Notes under the pieces: generated by a model | Database searches by the model: none | Seen by the model: only the letters and a program-made list of their open reading frames with translations | What the model was told of the DNA's origin: nothing | Shown here: in pieces, positions 39,314 to 49,999 of the stretch | Numbering within the stretch: the stretch's first letter is position 1 | How the letters are laid out: each line of letters opens with the position of its first letter | Translations under genes and position numbers: made by a program | Source: Ensifer sesbaniae | GTDB lineage: Bacteria > Pseudomonadota > Alphaproteobacteria > Rhizobiales > Rhizobiaceae | Length of the DNA stretch: 64,000 nucleotides | Assembly (NCBI RefSeq): GCF_013283665.1 | Contig: NZ_JABEKU010000003.1 | Span: 254,029 to 318,028, forward strand | Direction of reading: 5' to 3'

Positions 39314-40909
39314 ATGGCACCTCGCGTTCTCGTATCCGACGAACTGTCGGAAACCGCCGTCCAGATCTTCCGCGACCGCGGCGTCGAAGTCGATTTCCAG
39401 CCGAAGCTCGGCAAGGACAAGGACAAGCTCGCCGAAATCATCGGCAACTACGACGGTCTTGCGATCCGCTCGGCCACCAAGGCGACGGAAAAGCTGATCG
39501 CGGCTGCGACCAACCTCAAGGTTATCGGCCGCGCCGGCATCGGCGTCGACAACGTCGACATTCCGGCCGCTTCGCGCCGCGGCATCATCGTCATGAACAC
39601 GCCTTTTGGTAACTCGATCACGACCGCCGAACATGCGATCGCGCTGCTCTTTGCCGTTGCCCGCCAGCTTCCCGCGGCCGATACCTCGACCCAGGCCGGC
39701 AAGTGGGAGAAGTCGCGCTTCATGGGCGTCGAGATCACCGGCAAGACGCTCGGCGTCATCGGTGCCGGCAATATCGGCTCGATCGTCTGCTCGCGCGCCA
39801 TCGGCCTGAAGATGCACGTGCTCGCCTACGACCCGTTCCTCTCCAAGGAGCGCGCCGAGGAAATGGGCGTCACCAAAGTCGAGCTCGATGAGCTGCTCGC
39901 GCACGCCGATTTCATCACGCTGCACGTGCCGCTGACCGACAAGACCCGCAACATCCTGAGCGCCGAAGCGATCGCCAAGACGAAGCCGGGCGTGCGCATC
40001 ATCAACTGCGCCCGCGGTGGTCTGGTCGACGAGAAGGCGCTTGCCGAAGCGATCAAGTCGGGTCATGTCGCCGGCGCCGGCTTCGACGTCTTCGAGGTCG
40101 AACCTGCGACGGAAAGCCCCCTCTTCGGCCTGCCGAACGTCGTCTGCACGCCGCATCTCGGCGCTTCGACCACGGAAGCGCAGGAGAATGTCGCCCTGCA
40201 GGTGGCCGAGCAGATGTCGGACTACCTGGTCAAGGGTGCCGTCTCCAACGCCATCAACATGCCGTCGATAACCGCCGAAGAAGCGCCGATCCTCAAGCCG
40301 TTCATCCGGCTTGCCGACGTTCTCGGCGCCTTCGTCGGCCAGGTCACCGAAAGCGCGATCAAGGAAATCGAGATCCTCTATGACGGCTCGACCGCCGGCA
40401 TGAACACCAAGGCGCTGACGAGCGCGGTGCTCGCCGGCCTGATCCGGCCGCAGGTCGCCGACGTCAACATGGTTTCGGCGCCGGTCATGATCAAGGAAAA
40501 GGGCATCATCCTCTCCGAGGTCAAGCGTGACAAGACCGGCGTCTTCGACGGCTACATCAAGCTGACGGTGACGACGGCGAACCAGACGCGCTCGGTCGCC
40601 GGTACCGTGTTCTCCGACGGCAAGCCGCGCTTCATCCAGATCAAGGGCATCAACCTCGATGCGGATGTCGGCAGCCACATGGTCTACATCACCAACACTG
40701 ACGTTCCCGGCATGATCGGCTTCATCGGCATGACGCTGGGCGATGCCGGCGTCAACATCGCCAACTTCCAGCTCGGCCGCGAGAAGGAAGGCGGCGACGC
40801 GATCGCTCTGCTCTATGTCGACGCTGCCGTTTCCGAGACCGTGCTTGACAAGCTGCGCGCCAACAAGGCAATTCGCCAGGCAAAGCCGCTGGTCTTCAAC
40901 ATCGATTGA
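39314..40909 (+). CDS. serA: D-3-phosphoglycerate dehydrogenase SerA
   Basis: 531 residues, the long type-1 form with an intervening ASB domain and a C-terminal ACT domain. The NAD fold motif is GVIGAGNIGSIVCSRAIGLK (about 150-169). The catalytic His is in NVVCTPHLGASTTEAQENVA, and INCARGGLVDE is visible. The ACT domain (about 455-531; ITNTDVPGMIGFIGMTLGDA) may bind serine for feedback control. AAGGAGG lies directly before the ATG. It oxidises 3-phosphoglycerate in the first step of serine synthesis. Confidence 0.95.
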   Translation: MAPRVLVSDELSETAVQIFRDRGVEVDFQPKLGKDKDKLAEIIGNYDGLAIRSATKATEKLIAAATNLKVIGRAGIGVDNVDIPAASRRGIIVMNTPFGNSITTAEHAIALLFAVARQLPAADTSTQAGKWEKSRFMGVEITGKTLGVIGAGNIGSIVCSRAIGLKMHVLAYDPFLSKERAEEMGVTKVELDELLAHADFITLHVPLTDKTRNILSAEAIAKTKPGVRIINCARGGLVDEKALAEAIKSGHVAGAGFDVFEVEPATESPLFGLPNVVCTPHLGASTTEAQENVALQVAEQMSDYLVKGAVSNAINMPSITAEEAPILKPFIRLADVLGAFVGQVTESAIKEIEILYDGSTAGMNTKALTSAVLAGLIRPQVADVNMVSAPVMIKEKGIILSEVKRDKTGVFDGYIKLTVTTANQTRSVAGTVFSDGKPRFIQIKGINLDADVGSHMVYITNTDVPGMIGFIGMTLGDAGVNIANFQLGREKEGGDAIALLYVDAAVSETVLDKLRANKAIRQAKPLVFNID

Positions 40910-40976
40910 GGCCGGCACGGGAAGCGGCAGCAAGATCTGCCGCTTCGTCGACCCCAATCACGGGACATGTCGAGGA

Positions 40977-41002
40977 CGCACCGGTGACCGCCGGTGCGTT
41001 TT
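40977..41002 (+). terminator. Rho-independent terminator after serA
   Basis: CGCACCGG (40977-40984) pairs with CCGGTGCG (40991-40998), followed by TTTT. A weaker hairpin (AAGCGGCAG/CTGCCGCTT, 40922-40945) lies just upstream without a T tract. Confidence 0.75.
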
Positions 41003-41027
41003 CCTGTTTCAGAGCGTGTGATGAGAA

Positions 41028-41534
41028 ATGACCGAAATGACGTTCCGCTGGCGCGAGGCAAGCCTGCCAGACCTCGTTTCCGTATCGGAGATCCAGCTTG
41101 TGGTTCACCAGGCGTTCCCCGAGGATGATGCCGTGCTTGCCGATCGCATCGCCTTGAGCCCCGCCAGTTGCTTCATGCTGGACGCGGACGGGCAGTCGCG
41201 GGGTCATGTGTTGAGCCATCCCTGGCTCAGAGGCGCGCCACCATCGCTGAATACCATGCTTGGCGAAATTCCTGACGCCGCCGACACCTGGTACATCCAC
41301 GATCTGGCACTTCTCCCCGAGATGCGTGGCTCCGGAGCAGGGGGCGGAGTTCTTCCGATGCTCGAGGATGTCGCCAAGACAGAAGGGTTCCGGTCGATGT
41401 CGCTCGTCTCCGTCAACGGATCCCGCGGCTTTTGGGAAAGACAGGGGTTTGAGGTGCGCATGGACGAGCGGCTGGCGCTGAAGCTCTCAAGCTATGGCGA
41501 GGAAGCGCTCTATATGGAGCGGCTTCTCGTCTGA
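41028..41534 (+). CDS. GNAT family N-acetyltransferase
   Basis: 168 residues. The acetyl-CoA binding region is seen in WYIHDLALLPEMRGSGAGGG (about 86-105; motif A, R/Q-x-x-G-x-G/A) and MSLVSVNGSRGFWERQGFEV (motif B). The N-terminal part (WREASLPDLVSVSEIQLVVH) is typical of the fold. No substrate can be inferred. It starts 26 bases past the serA terminator and is likely transcribed alone. Confidence 0.85.
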   Translation: MTEMTFRWREASLPDLVSVSEIQLVVHQAFPEDDAVLADRIALSPASCFMLDADGQSRGHVLSHPWLRGAPPSLNTMLGEIPDAADTWYIHDLALLPEMRGSGAGGGVLPMLEDVAKTEGFRSMSLVSVNGSRGFWERQGFEVRMDERLALKLSSYGEEALYMERLLV

Positions 41535-41659
41535 TAGATGAAAATGCCTTGGCCCCCGAGGAGAAGGCGATAGAAACATCCTCTGCGACCAAGGCCGAAT
41601 CGCCTCCCGACCTCCAGCAATTGCATCGCGCGACCTTTGCCGGCAGGCGTGAGGGCTCG

Positions 41660-42541
41660 TCAGTGCGGGCGACCCCTCTCGGCAATGGCGATGCCGCCAA
41701 GCACGAGCAGGAGGGCGACAAGATGGAAAAGGCGGAAGGTCTCGCCGATCAGCAACACGGAAAGAAGCGTTCCGAAAACGGGAATCGCATTGATGAAGAG
41801 GCCCGCCCGGTTGGCGCCAATCATCTCGACGCCGCGAACATAGAGCACCTGTGACATCAGCGACGGGAAGATCGCGGCATAGAGAACGATGATCCAGCCG
41901 GTGGTATCCGGCACGATCGCCGTGCCGCTGCTGATTTCCCAGAAGAGCAGCGGCAGGGCGCTGATGAGTGCGCCGAACGCAGGCGCGGCAATGAAGCTCT
42001 GCCAGTGCATGACCGGCTTGTAGCGCAGTGCCACGGTGTAGCCGGCATAGACCACGCAGGCGGCGATCATCAGCGCGTCGCCGAAATTGAACTCGAGCGT
42101 CAACAGGCTCGAAATGTCGCCGTGGGCTGCCGTCACCAATACTCCGATCAGGGTAACGGTGAAGCCGATCACCTGGGCGATCGATGCCTTCGTGCGGAAC
42201 AGCATGAAGTTGAACAGGAAGATCAGCATCGGAATGCCGGCCTGAAGGATGACGGCGTTGATGGCGCTCGTATATTTCAGCGCCGAATAGAGCAGGGCGT
42301 TGAAGGTGGTGAAGCCGATCGCGCCATATGCGAGCAGTTGCAGCCAGTGCTTGCGGATCTTGTCCCGGTCGCGACGGATCTGCGGCGTCATCAGCACCAG
42401 GATGACGACCAGCGCAAAGACCCAGCGCAGGGTCGTCAGCATCATCGGGCTCACGTGCCCGACCGCCATCTTGCCGGCGACGGAATTGCCGCCCCAGAAG
42501 AGTGCGGTGACGCAGAGATAGACATAGGCTCTGGAATTCAC
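41660..42541 (-). CDS. DMT family (EamA) inner-membrane transporter
   Basis: About 293 residues from the GTG at 42541, which begins VNSRAYVYLCVTALFWGGNS, the usual first helix of an EamA repeat. Ten membrane segments in two repeats of five are expected (for example LTTLRWVFALVVILVLM, VIGFTVTLIGVLVTA, LFHLVALLLVLGGIAIAE). An ATG at 42628 would add 29 residues unlike the family; the start is not certain. Such proteins export amino acids or metabolites; the substrate is unknown. It diverges from purA. Confidence 0.85.
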   Translation of the reverse strand: MNSRAYVYLCVTALFWGGNSVAGKMAVGHVSPMMLTTLRWVFALVVILVLMTPQIRRDRDKIRKHWLQLLAYGAIGFTTFNALLYSALKYTSAINAVILQAGIPMLIFLFNFMLFRTKASIAQVIGFTVTLIGVLVTAAHGDISSLLTLEFNFGDALMIAACVVYAGYTVALRYKPVMHWQSFIAAPAFGALISALPLLFWEISSGTAIVPDTTGWIIVLYAAIFPSLMSQVLYVRGVEMIGANRAGLFINAIPVFGTLLSVLLIGETFRLFHLVALLLVLGGIAIAERGRPH

Positions 42542-42745
42542 GATGCTCGGACCTGTGCGAGGATGGGGACCTGTTGCCGGGATGGCGGGAGAGACGAAGA
42601 TATAGGCGCTAAATCCCGGCCTTGTCATGCAAAAAGGGCGGAACGCCTTATATAACGGGGTCGCTTTCCGGATGACAACACAGTATAGATGCGCGGGTTT
42701 GAGAACAGCGCAGCCTCGTTTGCGCGCCTGCACAGGAAGAGAATT

Positions 42746-44044
<1,299 letters not shown>

Positions 44045-44107
44045 TGTCGGCGAAATGACATTGCGTCGCGATCGCAAAGACATACCTGGGCGTATGAGAA
44101 AGTACTA

Positions 44108-46387
44108 ATGGCGGATTTTGTTGCAGTTATTCGCAGGACCGTTGACGGCCTGTCGGAAAACACACCCGAAATGCGGGACAGGGTATACGAGAAGGCGCGC
44201 GCGGCCGTGCGCCGCCAGCTCGAAAACATGAACCCGCGTCCGTCGGACGACATGATCAATCGCCAGTTGGCGAAACTCGAAAACGCGATCGCCGAAGTCG
44301 ACAGCGAATATGCCGAGGCCTTGCCCTCTCTCGAAGAGACGGAAGTGGTGGAGGATGCGTCCGAAACCGTAGCCGTCGAGCAGCCGGTCGAGGAAATCGT
44401 TCCCGAGCCTGAAGCGCAGCCCGAACCGGCTGGCGAAAGCGAGCCGGTCGCGGTCGCCGAGGAAGCGGCACCGGAAGCGGACGAACATGGTGCGGCGGTT
44501 CAAGAGGAGCCGGCGCAGTATGCCGACCATCCCGCCGAAGCGGCGGAAGTAGCCGCGGCAGAGCCGGCTGCGGAAGAACCAGTGGTCGAAACGACCGATA
44601 CTCCGATCGACGAGGCGAGCGCCCCCGTCGTCGAAGAGCCGCAGGCAGATGTCCCGGTTTACGAGGCCGCGGAGTATGCGGCACCGGCTGCGGACGAAAC
44701 GCACGATGTGACTGCACCCCCTCCGCCGGTGGACGAGGAACCTCGCTCGGTCGAAGAGCCGGCATGGGATGCTCCGGCGGCTGCCGCCGAAGAAAAGCCG
44801 GCCGCCTCCGAGTGGGACCTGCCGGAATGGGAAACCGCCACTCCGATGGCGACGCACGCTCCTGCGGACCAGCAGGTCGAGGAGGACGAGCAGGCCCATG
44901 GGCCCGAGCTCCTCGGCATGCATCCGGTGGAAGAGCCGCAGCAGGATGTGCCGGCGGAGACGCCGAGTGCTGCAGCCGAGCCCCCGAAGGCCGATACCGC
45001 GCGCAACTGGTCGTTCGACGATAACGATCCCTTCGCGGCATTCGAGGAACGGCGCACCGAAAAGAGCGCGGAACCGGAGATTGCCGATTGGTCCTGGCCG
45101 ATCGAGAAGACCGGACAGGCGGCGGCCGATACTCCCCAGAGCCAGCAAGATCGCGCCGGCACGGCCTGGGACCACATCGACGACCTGCTCGGTTTCGAAA
45201 GTGCCGCGACCGCAGCGACGGCGGGTGCAGCAGCATCGACGGCTGCGCGCGAGCCGGAACGTGGCGCCGAGGGACCGGCGCCGGCAGCATCACGGCCGTC
45301 ATCTTACCGGGCTACACCGAAGCCGTCGCGCTTCAGCATCAAGCGCCTTGCCATCGCTGCAATCATCTTGCTGGCGCTTGGCGGTGGCGGCTTCGCCTAC
45401 TGGCAGAATCGGGAAGCGGGCAACGCCTGGCTTTCGAGGATCGTGGCGTCGGTCACTTCGGCCGTTTCAAACATCGGAGGATCGCCGGCAGAAGAGAGCG
45501 CTCCGCCGGCAGATGGCCAGGGAGAAGCGACGCAGCAGCAACCGGCACAACACGACGACACGGCGGTCCCGGACAACACCTCGACGAAATTCACCCAGCG
45601 CCTGCTTAATGACGGCTCCGAAGTCGACAATGGGCCCGCCACCGCAAGCGGCGAGGGCACCGGCCAGGAAGGCAAGTCCGTGGCGCAGCAGACCGAGGCG
45701 AGCAAGCCTTTGGAAACGGCTAGTGCCCAGGGCGGAACGGCCGGTCAAGCGGGCACACCGCCGGCCGGACAGCAGACTGGTGGACAGCCGACGACACCGG
45801 AGATTGCGATCGCCAATGGCGAGAAGATGTTCCTCTACGAAGAGCGCCTCGGCCAGTCTTCGCCGACGGCCATTCCGGGAACCGTTGCGTGGTCGGTGAA
45901 GGAAGAATCGCCCGGCGGTGACGCCAAGCCCGAACCGGCCGTCCAGGCACAGATCACCATTCCGGACCGGGGCCTCACTGCGTTGATGACGATCAAGCGC
46001 AACGCCGACGAGTCGTTGCCGGCAAGTCATGTCATCGAATTCGTCTTCTCGCTGCCGCAGAACTTCGAAGGCGGCGCGATCGACAGCGTGCAGCGCGTTT
46101 CGATGAAGCGTACGGAGCAGGATCGGGGTGACGCGTTGATCGCCGTCCCGGCCAAGATCACCGACGACTTCCATATGATCGCGCTCAACGATTCCAAGGA
46201 CGCGATCGGCAACAACACCGAACTGCTGCGCAGTCGCAGCTGGATCGACATTCCGCTGACCTACAGGAACGGCCGGCGCGCACTGTTGACGCTGGAGAAG
46301 GGACCGAGCGGAACGGACGCCTTCAATCAGGCGCTGCGCGCCTGGGCGGCCGCGCCGACAACGGACGCGGCGACCAACAGCCAGTAA
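44108..46387 (+). CDS. Large membrane-anchored protein of unknown function
   Basis: 759 residues in four parts. First, a conserved-looking N-terminal helical domain (1-75; MADFVAVIRRTVDGLSENTP, RPSDDMINRQLAKLENAIAE). Second, a long acidic Ala/Pro/Glu-rich tract (about 80-400) with scattered Trp-containing motifs such as EWDLPEWETATPM and NDPFAAFEERR. Third, a single membrane helix at about 414-433 (LAIAAIILLALGGGGFAYWQ). Fourth, a periplasmic part with a Gln/Gly/Thr-rich linker and a folded C-terminal domain (about 575-750; MFLYEERLGQSSPTAIPGTV, VIEFVFSLPQNFEGGAIDSV). The orientation with a disordered cytoplasmic arm is reminiscent of envelope-organising or division-scaffold proteins, but no family is recognised. 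A bidirectional terminator follows. Confidence 0.7.
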   Translation: MADFVAVIRRTVDGLSENTPEMRDRVYEKARAAVRRQLENMNPRPSDDMINRQLAKLENAIAEVDSEYAEALPSLEETEVVEDASETVAVEQPVEEIVPEPEAQPEPAGESEPVAVAEEAAPEADEHGAAVQEEPAQYADHPAEAAEVAAAEPAAEEPVVETTDTPIDEASAPVVEEPQADVPVYEAAEYAAPAADETHDVTAPPPPVDEEPRSVEEPAWDAPAAAAEEKPAASEWDLPEWETATPMATHAPADQQVEEDEQAHGPELLGMHPVEEPQQDVPAETPSAAAEPPKADTARNWSFDDNDPFAAFEERRTEKSAEPEIADWSWPIEKTGQAAADTPQSQQDRAGTAWDHIDDLLGFESAATAATAGAAASTAAREPERGAEGPAPAASRPSSYRATPKPSRFSIKRLAIAAIILLALGGGGFAYWQNREAGNAWLSRIVASVTSAVSNIGGSPAEESAPPADGQGEATQQQPAQHDDTAVPDNTSTKFTQRLLNDGSEVDNGPATASGEGTGQEGKSVAQQTEASKPLETASAQGGTAGQAGTPPAGQQTGGQPTTPEIAIANGEKMFLYEERLGQSSPTAIPGTVAWSVKEESPGGDAKPEPAVQAQITIPDRGLTALMTIKRNADESLPASHVIEFVFSLPQNFEGGAIDSVQRVSMKRTEQDRGDALIAVPAKITDDFHMIALNDSKDAIGNNTELLRSRSWIDIPLTYRNGRRALLTLEKGPSGTDAFNQALRAWAAAPTTDAATNSQ

Positions 46388-46411
46388 GCCCCGAGACACG
46401 ACAGGACAAAG

Positions 46412-46444
46412 AAAAACCCGGCAGGAGCGATCCGCCGGGTTTTT
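46412..46444. terminator. Bidirectional terminator
   Basis: AAAAACCCGGC (46412-46422) and GCCGGGTTTTT (46434-46444) form an 11-bp perfect inverted repeat between convergent genes, with T tracts on both strands. It serves the large membrane protein gene (plus) and rpoH (minus). Confidence 0.9.
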
Positions 46445-46492
46445 CATTTGGCTCATGGCGCTGCCGCGCCACCGTAAGGGACGCGAGGGGCC

Positions 46493-47401
46493 TTATACGG
46501 CGCCTTCGACGACCCGCAAGGCGTTGGCGCGCTCGAGAGCGGCCTTGCGCACGGCGTCCTGGACCTTCTCGAAGGCACGCACCTCGATCTGCCGCACGCG
46601 TTCGCGGCTGATGTCGAATTCGGCCGAAAGATCCTCGAGCGTCAGCGGCTCCTCGGTCAGGCGGCGCGCCTCGAAAATGCGGCGCTCGCGGTCGTTCAGC
46701 ACCTTCATCGCATTGGCGAGCAGCGCCCTGCGGCTTTCGAGCTCGTCCTGCTCGATCAGGATTTCTTCCTGGTTGTCGTGGTCGTCGACAAGCCAATCCT
46801 GCCACTGGCCGGCATCGCCCTCACTCGCCTTGATCGGCGCGTTGAGCGACGCGTCACCGGAAAGCCGGCGGTTCATCGAAACCACTTCGTCCTCGCTCAC
46901 CTTGAGCGTGGTGGCGATTTCTTTGACCTGTTCGGGCTTCAGGTCGCCTTCATCCAGCGCCTGGATCTTGCCCTTGAGGCGACGCAGGTTGAAGAACAGC
47001 CGCTTCTGATTGGCGGTCGTGCCCATTTTCACAAGCGACCATGAGCGCAGGATATATTCCTGGATCGCCGCCTTGATCCACCACATCGCGTAGGTCGCGA
47101 GCCGGAAGCCGCGATCGGGCTCGAACTTCTTGACGGCCTGCATCAGGCCGACATTGCCTTCGGATACGACTTCACCGATCGGCAGGCCATAGCCGCGATA
47201 GCCCATCGCGATCTTGGCGACGAGGCGAAGGTGACTGGTGACCAGCTTGTGCGCCGCGTTGCGGTCGTCATGTTCCTGGTACCGCTTGGCGAGCATGTAC
47301 TCTTCCTGCGGTTCCAGCATCGGAAATTTGCGGATTTCGTCGAGATAACGATTGAGGCCACCTTCACCAGCGGCAATGGTCGGCAAATTGTTTCGGGCCA
47401 T
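46493..47401 (-). CDS. rpoH: RNA polymerase heat-shock sigma factor RpoH (sigma-32)
   Basis: 302 residues from the ATG at 47401 (MARNNLPTIAAGEGGLNRYL). Region 2 contains the core-binding and -10 residues (LVTSHLRLVAKIAMGYRGYG, LATYAMWWIKAAIQEYILRS). The RpoH box QKRLFFNLRRL is present. Region 4 ends in DISRERVRQIEVRAFEKVQD. It directs heat-shock promoters and is a known FtsH target. Rhizobia often carry two copies; which paralogue this is cannot be settled here, though the sequence resembles RpoH1. An upstream ATG at 47467 adds 22 non-family residues. Confidence 0.95.
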   Translation of the reverse strand: MARNNLPTIAAGEGGLNRYLDEIRKFPMLEPQEEYMLAKRYQEHDDRNAAHKLVTSHLRLVAKIAMGYRGYGLPIGEVVSEGNVGLMQAVKKFEPDRGFRLATYAMWWIKAAIQEYILRSWSLVKMGTTANQKRLFFNLRRLKGKIQALDEGDLKPEQVKEIATTLKVSEDEVVSMNRRLSGDASLNAPIKASEGDAGQWQDWLVDDHDNQEEILIEQDELESRRALLANAMKVLNDRERRIFEARRLTEEPLTLEDLSAEFDISRERVRQIEVRAFEKVQDAVRKAALERANALRVVEGAV

Positions 47402-47613
47402 AGAAGCACCCCCCTTTAATCGTCTCCGGCTTCCGGTCGGCAAGCCGGGCATGTGGGTCTTCGTCAAGACCCCACGAGCCTAGAAAATAAGTACGGCGAA
47501 AGCATGATTCAAGGACTCCGGTTTCACCAAACTGTGACGCCGGGTGACAGGAAGTCACGAACAGAGACTAAGCCTTAGATTGGAATCCTGACAGCAGAAT
47601 TCAAGGGGCGCGC

Positions 47614-48642
47614 TCACACTTCGCCGCGCAAGGCCTCGATCAGTTGCTCCATGTCGGCCGGCACAGGCGCTTCGAAATGCATGGTTTCGCCGGTCGTGGG
47701 GTGCTCGAACTGCAGCATGAAGGCGTGCAGGGCCTGGCGGTGGAATTGATTGACGACGGCCTTGGCCGCATCCGGCAGCAAATTCGCCTTGGTGCGGAAG
47801 GCGGCGCCGTATTCCGGGTCACCGATCAGCGGATGGCCGATATGGGCCATGTGCACGCGGATCTGGTGCGTGCGCCCCGTTTCGAGGTGGCATTCCACGG
47901 TTGACGCCAGGCAGGTGCCATCCGGCTTTTCGAGATAGCGCTCGACGACCTCATAATGGGTGATCGCCTCGCGGGCATCGTCGCTGTCCTCGCGCTTGAC
48001 CGCGCGTTTGGTCCGGTCGCCGGCGCGCCCGAGCGGCGCGTCGATCGTCCCCTTCAACTGCCGCGGGCGCCCCCAGACGACGGCGCGATAGGCGCGTTCG
48101 AGCGGACCGGTGCGGCCATGGTCGGCAAACTGCTCCGAGAGATGGCGGTGCGCGGCATCGTTCTTGGCGACGACCATGACGCCGCTCGTCTCCTTGTCGA
48201 GGCGATGGACGATGCCCGGGCGCTTGACGCCACCGATGCCCGACAGGCTGCTGCCGCAATGGTGGATCAGCGCGTTGACCAGCGTGCCGGTCCAGTTGCC
48301 GGCGCCAGGATGCACGACGAGGCCGGCGGGCTTGCAAAGCACGATCAGGTCGTCGTCCTCGTAGAGCACGTCGAGCGGGATGTCCTCGCCCTTCGGCTCC
48401 GGGTCTTCGGGCTCGGGCAGATCGATCTCGAAGACGTCGCCGGGATGGACCTTCTTCTTCGCTTCCGTCACCGGCTTGCCGTTGATCGACACCGCGCCCT
48501 GTTCGATCAGGCTCTTGATCCGGTTGCGGGAGAATTCACCCGAAAGTGCGTCCGTGAGGAAGGAATCAAGGCGCCCCGTGGCATCCTCGCCTGCGGTCAG
48601 GACTTTCCTATTGGCCGTCGCTTGTTTAAAGGGGTCGTTCAT
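47614..48642 (-). CDS. rluD: RluA family rRNA pseudouridine synthase (RluD-like)
   Basis: 342 residues from the ATG at 48642 (MNDPFKQATANRKVLTAGED). An N-terminal S4 RNA-binding domain (about 20-85; GRLDSFLTDALSGEFSRNRI) precedes the catalytic domain with IVHRLDKETSGVMVVAKND, which holds the catalytic Asp. The S4 domain and length fit RluD, which modifies helix 69 of 23S rRNA; RluC cannot be excluded. The gene is divergent from a small membrane-protein gene, with 29 bases between the start codons. Confidence 0.88.
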   Translation of the reverse strand: MNDPFKQATANRKVLTAGEDATGRLDSFLTDALSGEFSRNRIKSLIEQGAVSINGKPVTEAKKKVHPGDVFEIDLPEPEDPEPKGEDIPLDVLYEDDDLIVLCKPAGLVVHPGAGNWTGTLVNALIHHCGSSLSGIGGVKRPGIVHRLDKETSGVMVVAKNDAAHRHLSEQFADHGRTGPLERAYRAVVWGRPRQLKGTIDAPLGRAGDRTKRAVKREDSDDAREAITHYEVVERYLEKPDGTCLASTVECHLETGRTHQIRVHMAHIGHPLIGDPEYGAAFRTKANLLPDAAKAVVNQFHRQALHAFMLQFEHPTTGETMHFEAPVPADMEQLIEALRGEV

Positions 48643-48671
48643 TCCGTTCCAAATCCGAAAAAAGGCCAGCC

Positions 48672-49055
48672 ATGACCGCAATCGAGCCCGATGACCAGGA
48701 AGACAAGCCGCTAGATCCGGCCATGGAAAATGTCCGCCGCAAGATGGTGAAGCTTCAGCTCGTCTCGGCCGGCGTCATGTTGATCATGCTTATGGCCGTC
48801 CTTGGGACGATTGTCTACAAGCTGACACGCACGGACGCGAAGGCACCCGTTCAGGCCGCCGCTGCCGTCGTTCCGAGCGAAGCGCCGGTCAATGCGGTCG
48901 CAGCGCTTCCCGCCGGTTTCATGGTGACGAACGTGGCGCTCTCCGGCTCCCAGGTGCTCTTCTACGGCAACCTGCCGGGGTCGGAGCCGCGCGCCATCGT
49001 GTTCGACATCGGCGCCGGCCGCATCGTTGCCGACGTCACCGTCAGGACGAACTGA
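48672..49055 (+). CDS. Small single-pass membrane protein (possibly DUF6476)
   Basis: 127 residues. A charged cytoplasmic N-terminus (MTAIEPDDQEDKPLDPAMEN) is followed by one membrane helix at about 29-49 (LVSAGVMLIMLMAVLGTIVY), an Ala/Val-rich linker and a short periplasmic domain (LPGSEPRAIVFDIGAGRIVA). It resembles small proteins encoded beside rluD in alphaproteobacteria, which I recall as DUF6476. No function is known. It ends 4 bases before a methyltransferase gene, so the two are one operon. Confidence 0.65.
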   Translation: MTAIEPDDQEDKPLDPAMENVRRKMVKLQLVSAGVMLIMLMAVLGTIVYKLTRTDAKAPVQAAAAVVPSEAPVNAVAALPAGFMVTNVALSGSQVLFYGNLPGSEPRAIVFDIGAGRIVADVTVRTN

Positions 49056-49059
49056 CGAC

Positions 49060-49896
49060 ATGTCGAATGCCCTTCCGCCCGTCCAGCGCATCGATGACCC
49101 CGCCGATCCCCGGATTGCCGGCTTCGTCTCGATCAAGGAGCGCGATCTGACGGGGCGGCAGGGCCGCTTCATCGCCGAAGGCACGGTGGTGCTGCGCATG
49201 CTGGCGGCGGCGCAGGAAGCCGGGCGTGGCTTTGCGGCCGAGGCGATCCTGCTGCTCGAAAACCGGCTTTCCGGCGTTCAGGATATTCTCGAACGGTTCC
49301 CGCCGTCGGTACCGGTCTATGTGGCGGACGCGCAGGTGTTCGATGCAATCGCCGGCTTCAACATGCATCGGGGCGTGCTTGCGCTCGGCCGCCGCGACGG
49401 TGAGCCCGGCCGCGATGCATTGATCGCGTCGCTGCCCGCGTCGAGCCTCGTTCTGGCGGCCTGCGGCATCTCCAACCACGACAACATGGGCGCGCTCTTC
49501 CGCAACGCCGCGGCCTTCGGGGTCGATGCCGTGCTGATGGATGAGACGTGCTGCGACCCGATGTACCGCAAGGCGATCCGGGTCTCCGTCGGCTCGGTGC
49601 TGACGGTGCCTTTTGCGCGCGAAGGTTCGGTCGCCACCATGCTGGAGCGGCTGCAGCAGGCGGGCTTTGCGATCTGGGGGCTCTCGCCCGCCGGTGACAC
49701 CGAGCTTGGCGCGATCCCGCCGGCGGCGCGCACGGCACTTCTGATGGGAACCGAAGGGGAGGGGTTGCCACAATCGGTGCTGGCCTCTGTCCACACGGCG
49801 CGCATCCGCCAGCGCCCGGGCCTCGACAGTCTCAATGTCTCCACCGCCGCGGGCATTGCCCTGCACCAGGTGGCACTGATCAACGGCCGGATCTGA
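49060..49896 (+). CDS. TrmH/SpoU family RNA 2'-O-methyltransferase
   Basis: 278 residues from the ATG at 49060 (MSNALPPVQRIDDPADPRIA). The N-terminal substrate-binding domain (about 20-110; GRFIAEGTVVLRMLAAAQEA) precedes the knotted SPOUT domain with motif 1 NHDNMGALFRNAAAFGVDAV, motif 2 LLMGTEGEGLPQSVL and motif 3 SLNVSTAAGIALHQVAL. It would methylate a 2'-OH of rRNA or tRNA with SAM; the target nucleotide is unknown. An in-frame ATG at 49027 overlaps the gene before it and is less likely. Confidence 0.88.
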   Translation: MSNALPPVQRIDDPADPRIAGFVSIKERDLTGRQGRFIAEGTVVLRMLAAAQEAGRGFAAEAILLLENRLSGVQDILERFPPSVPVYVADAQVFDAIAGFNMHRGVLALGRRDGEPGRDALIASLPASSLVLAACGISNHDNMGALFRNAAAFGVDAVLMDETCCDPMYRKAIRVSVGSVLTVPFAREGSVATMLERLQQAGFAIWGLSPAGDTELGAIPPAARTALLMGTEGEGLPQSVLASVHTARIRQRPGLDSLNVSTAAGIALHQVALINGRI

Positions 49897-49999
49897 CCGC
49901 CCGTTCACAGGCTTACCATGACTGCAAGTGGACCGATCCCGTGACCGGGCGACCGGCGCGTGCGCCGACGGCGTCAACGGTCTGCCCGACCAACGGGCT

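Noticed and set aside
39278-40957. 559-codon minus-strand frame opposite serA
   Set aside because: Shadow of serA; composition is low-sense and has no start context.
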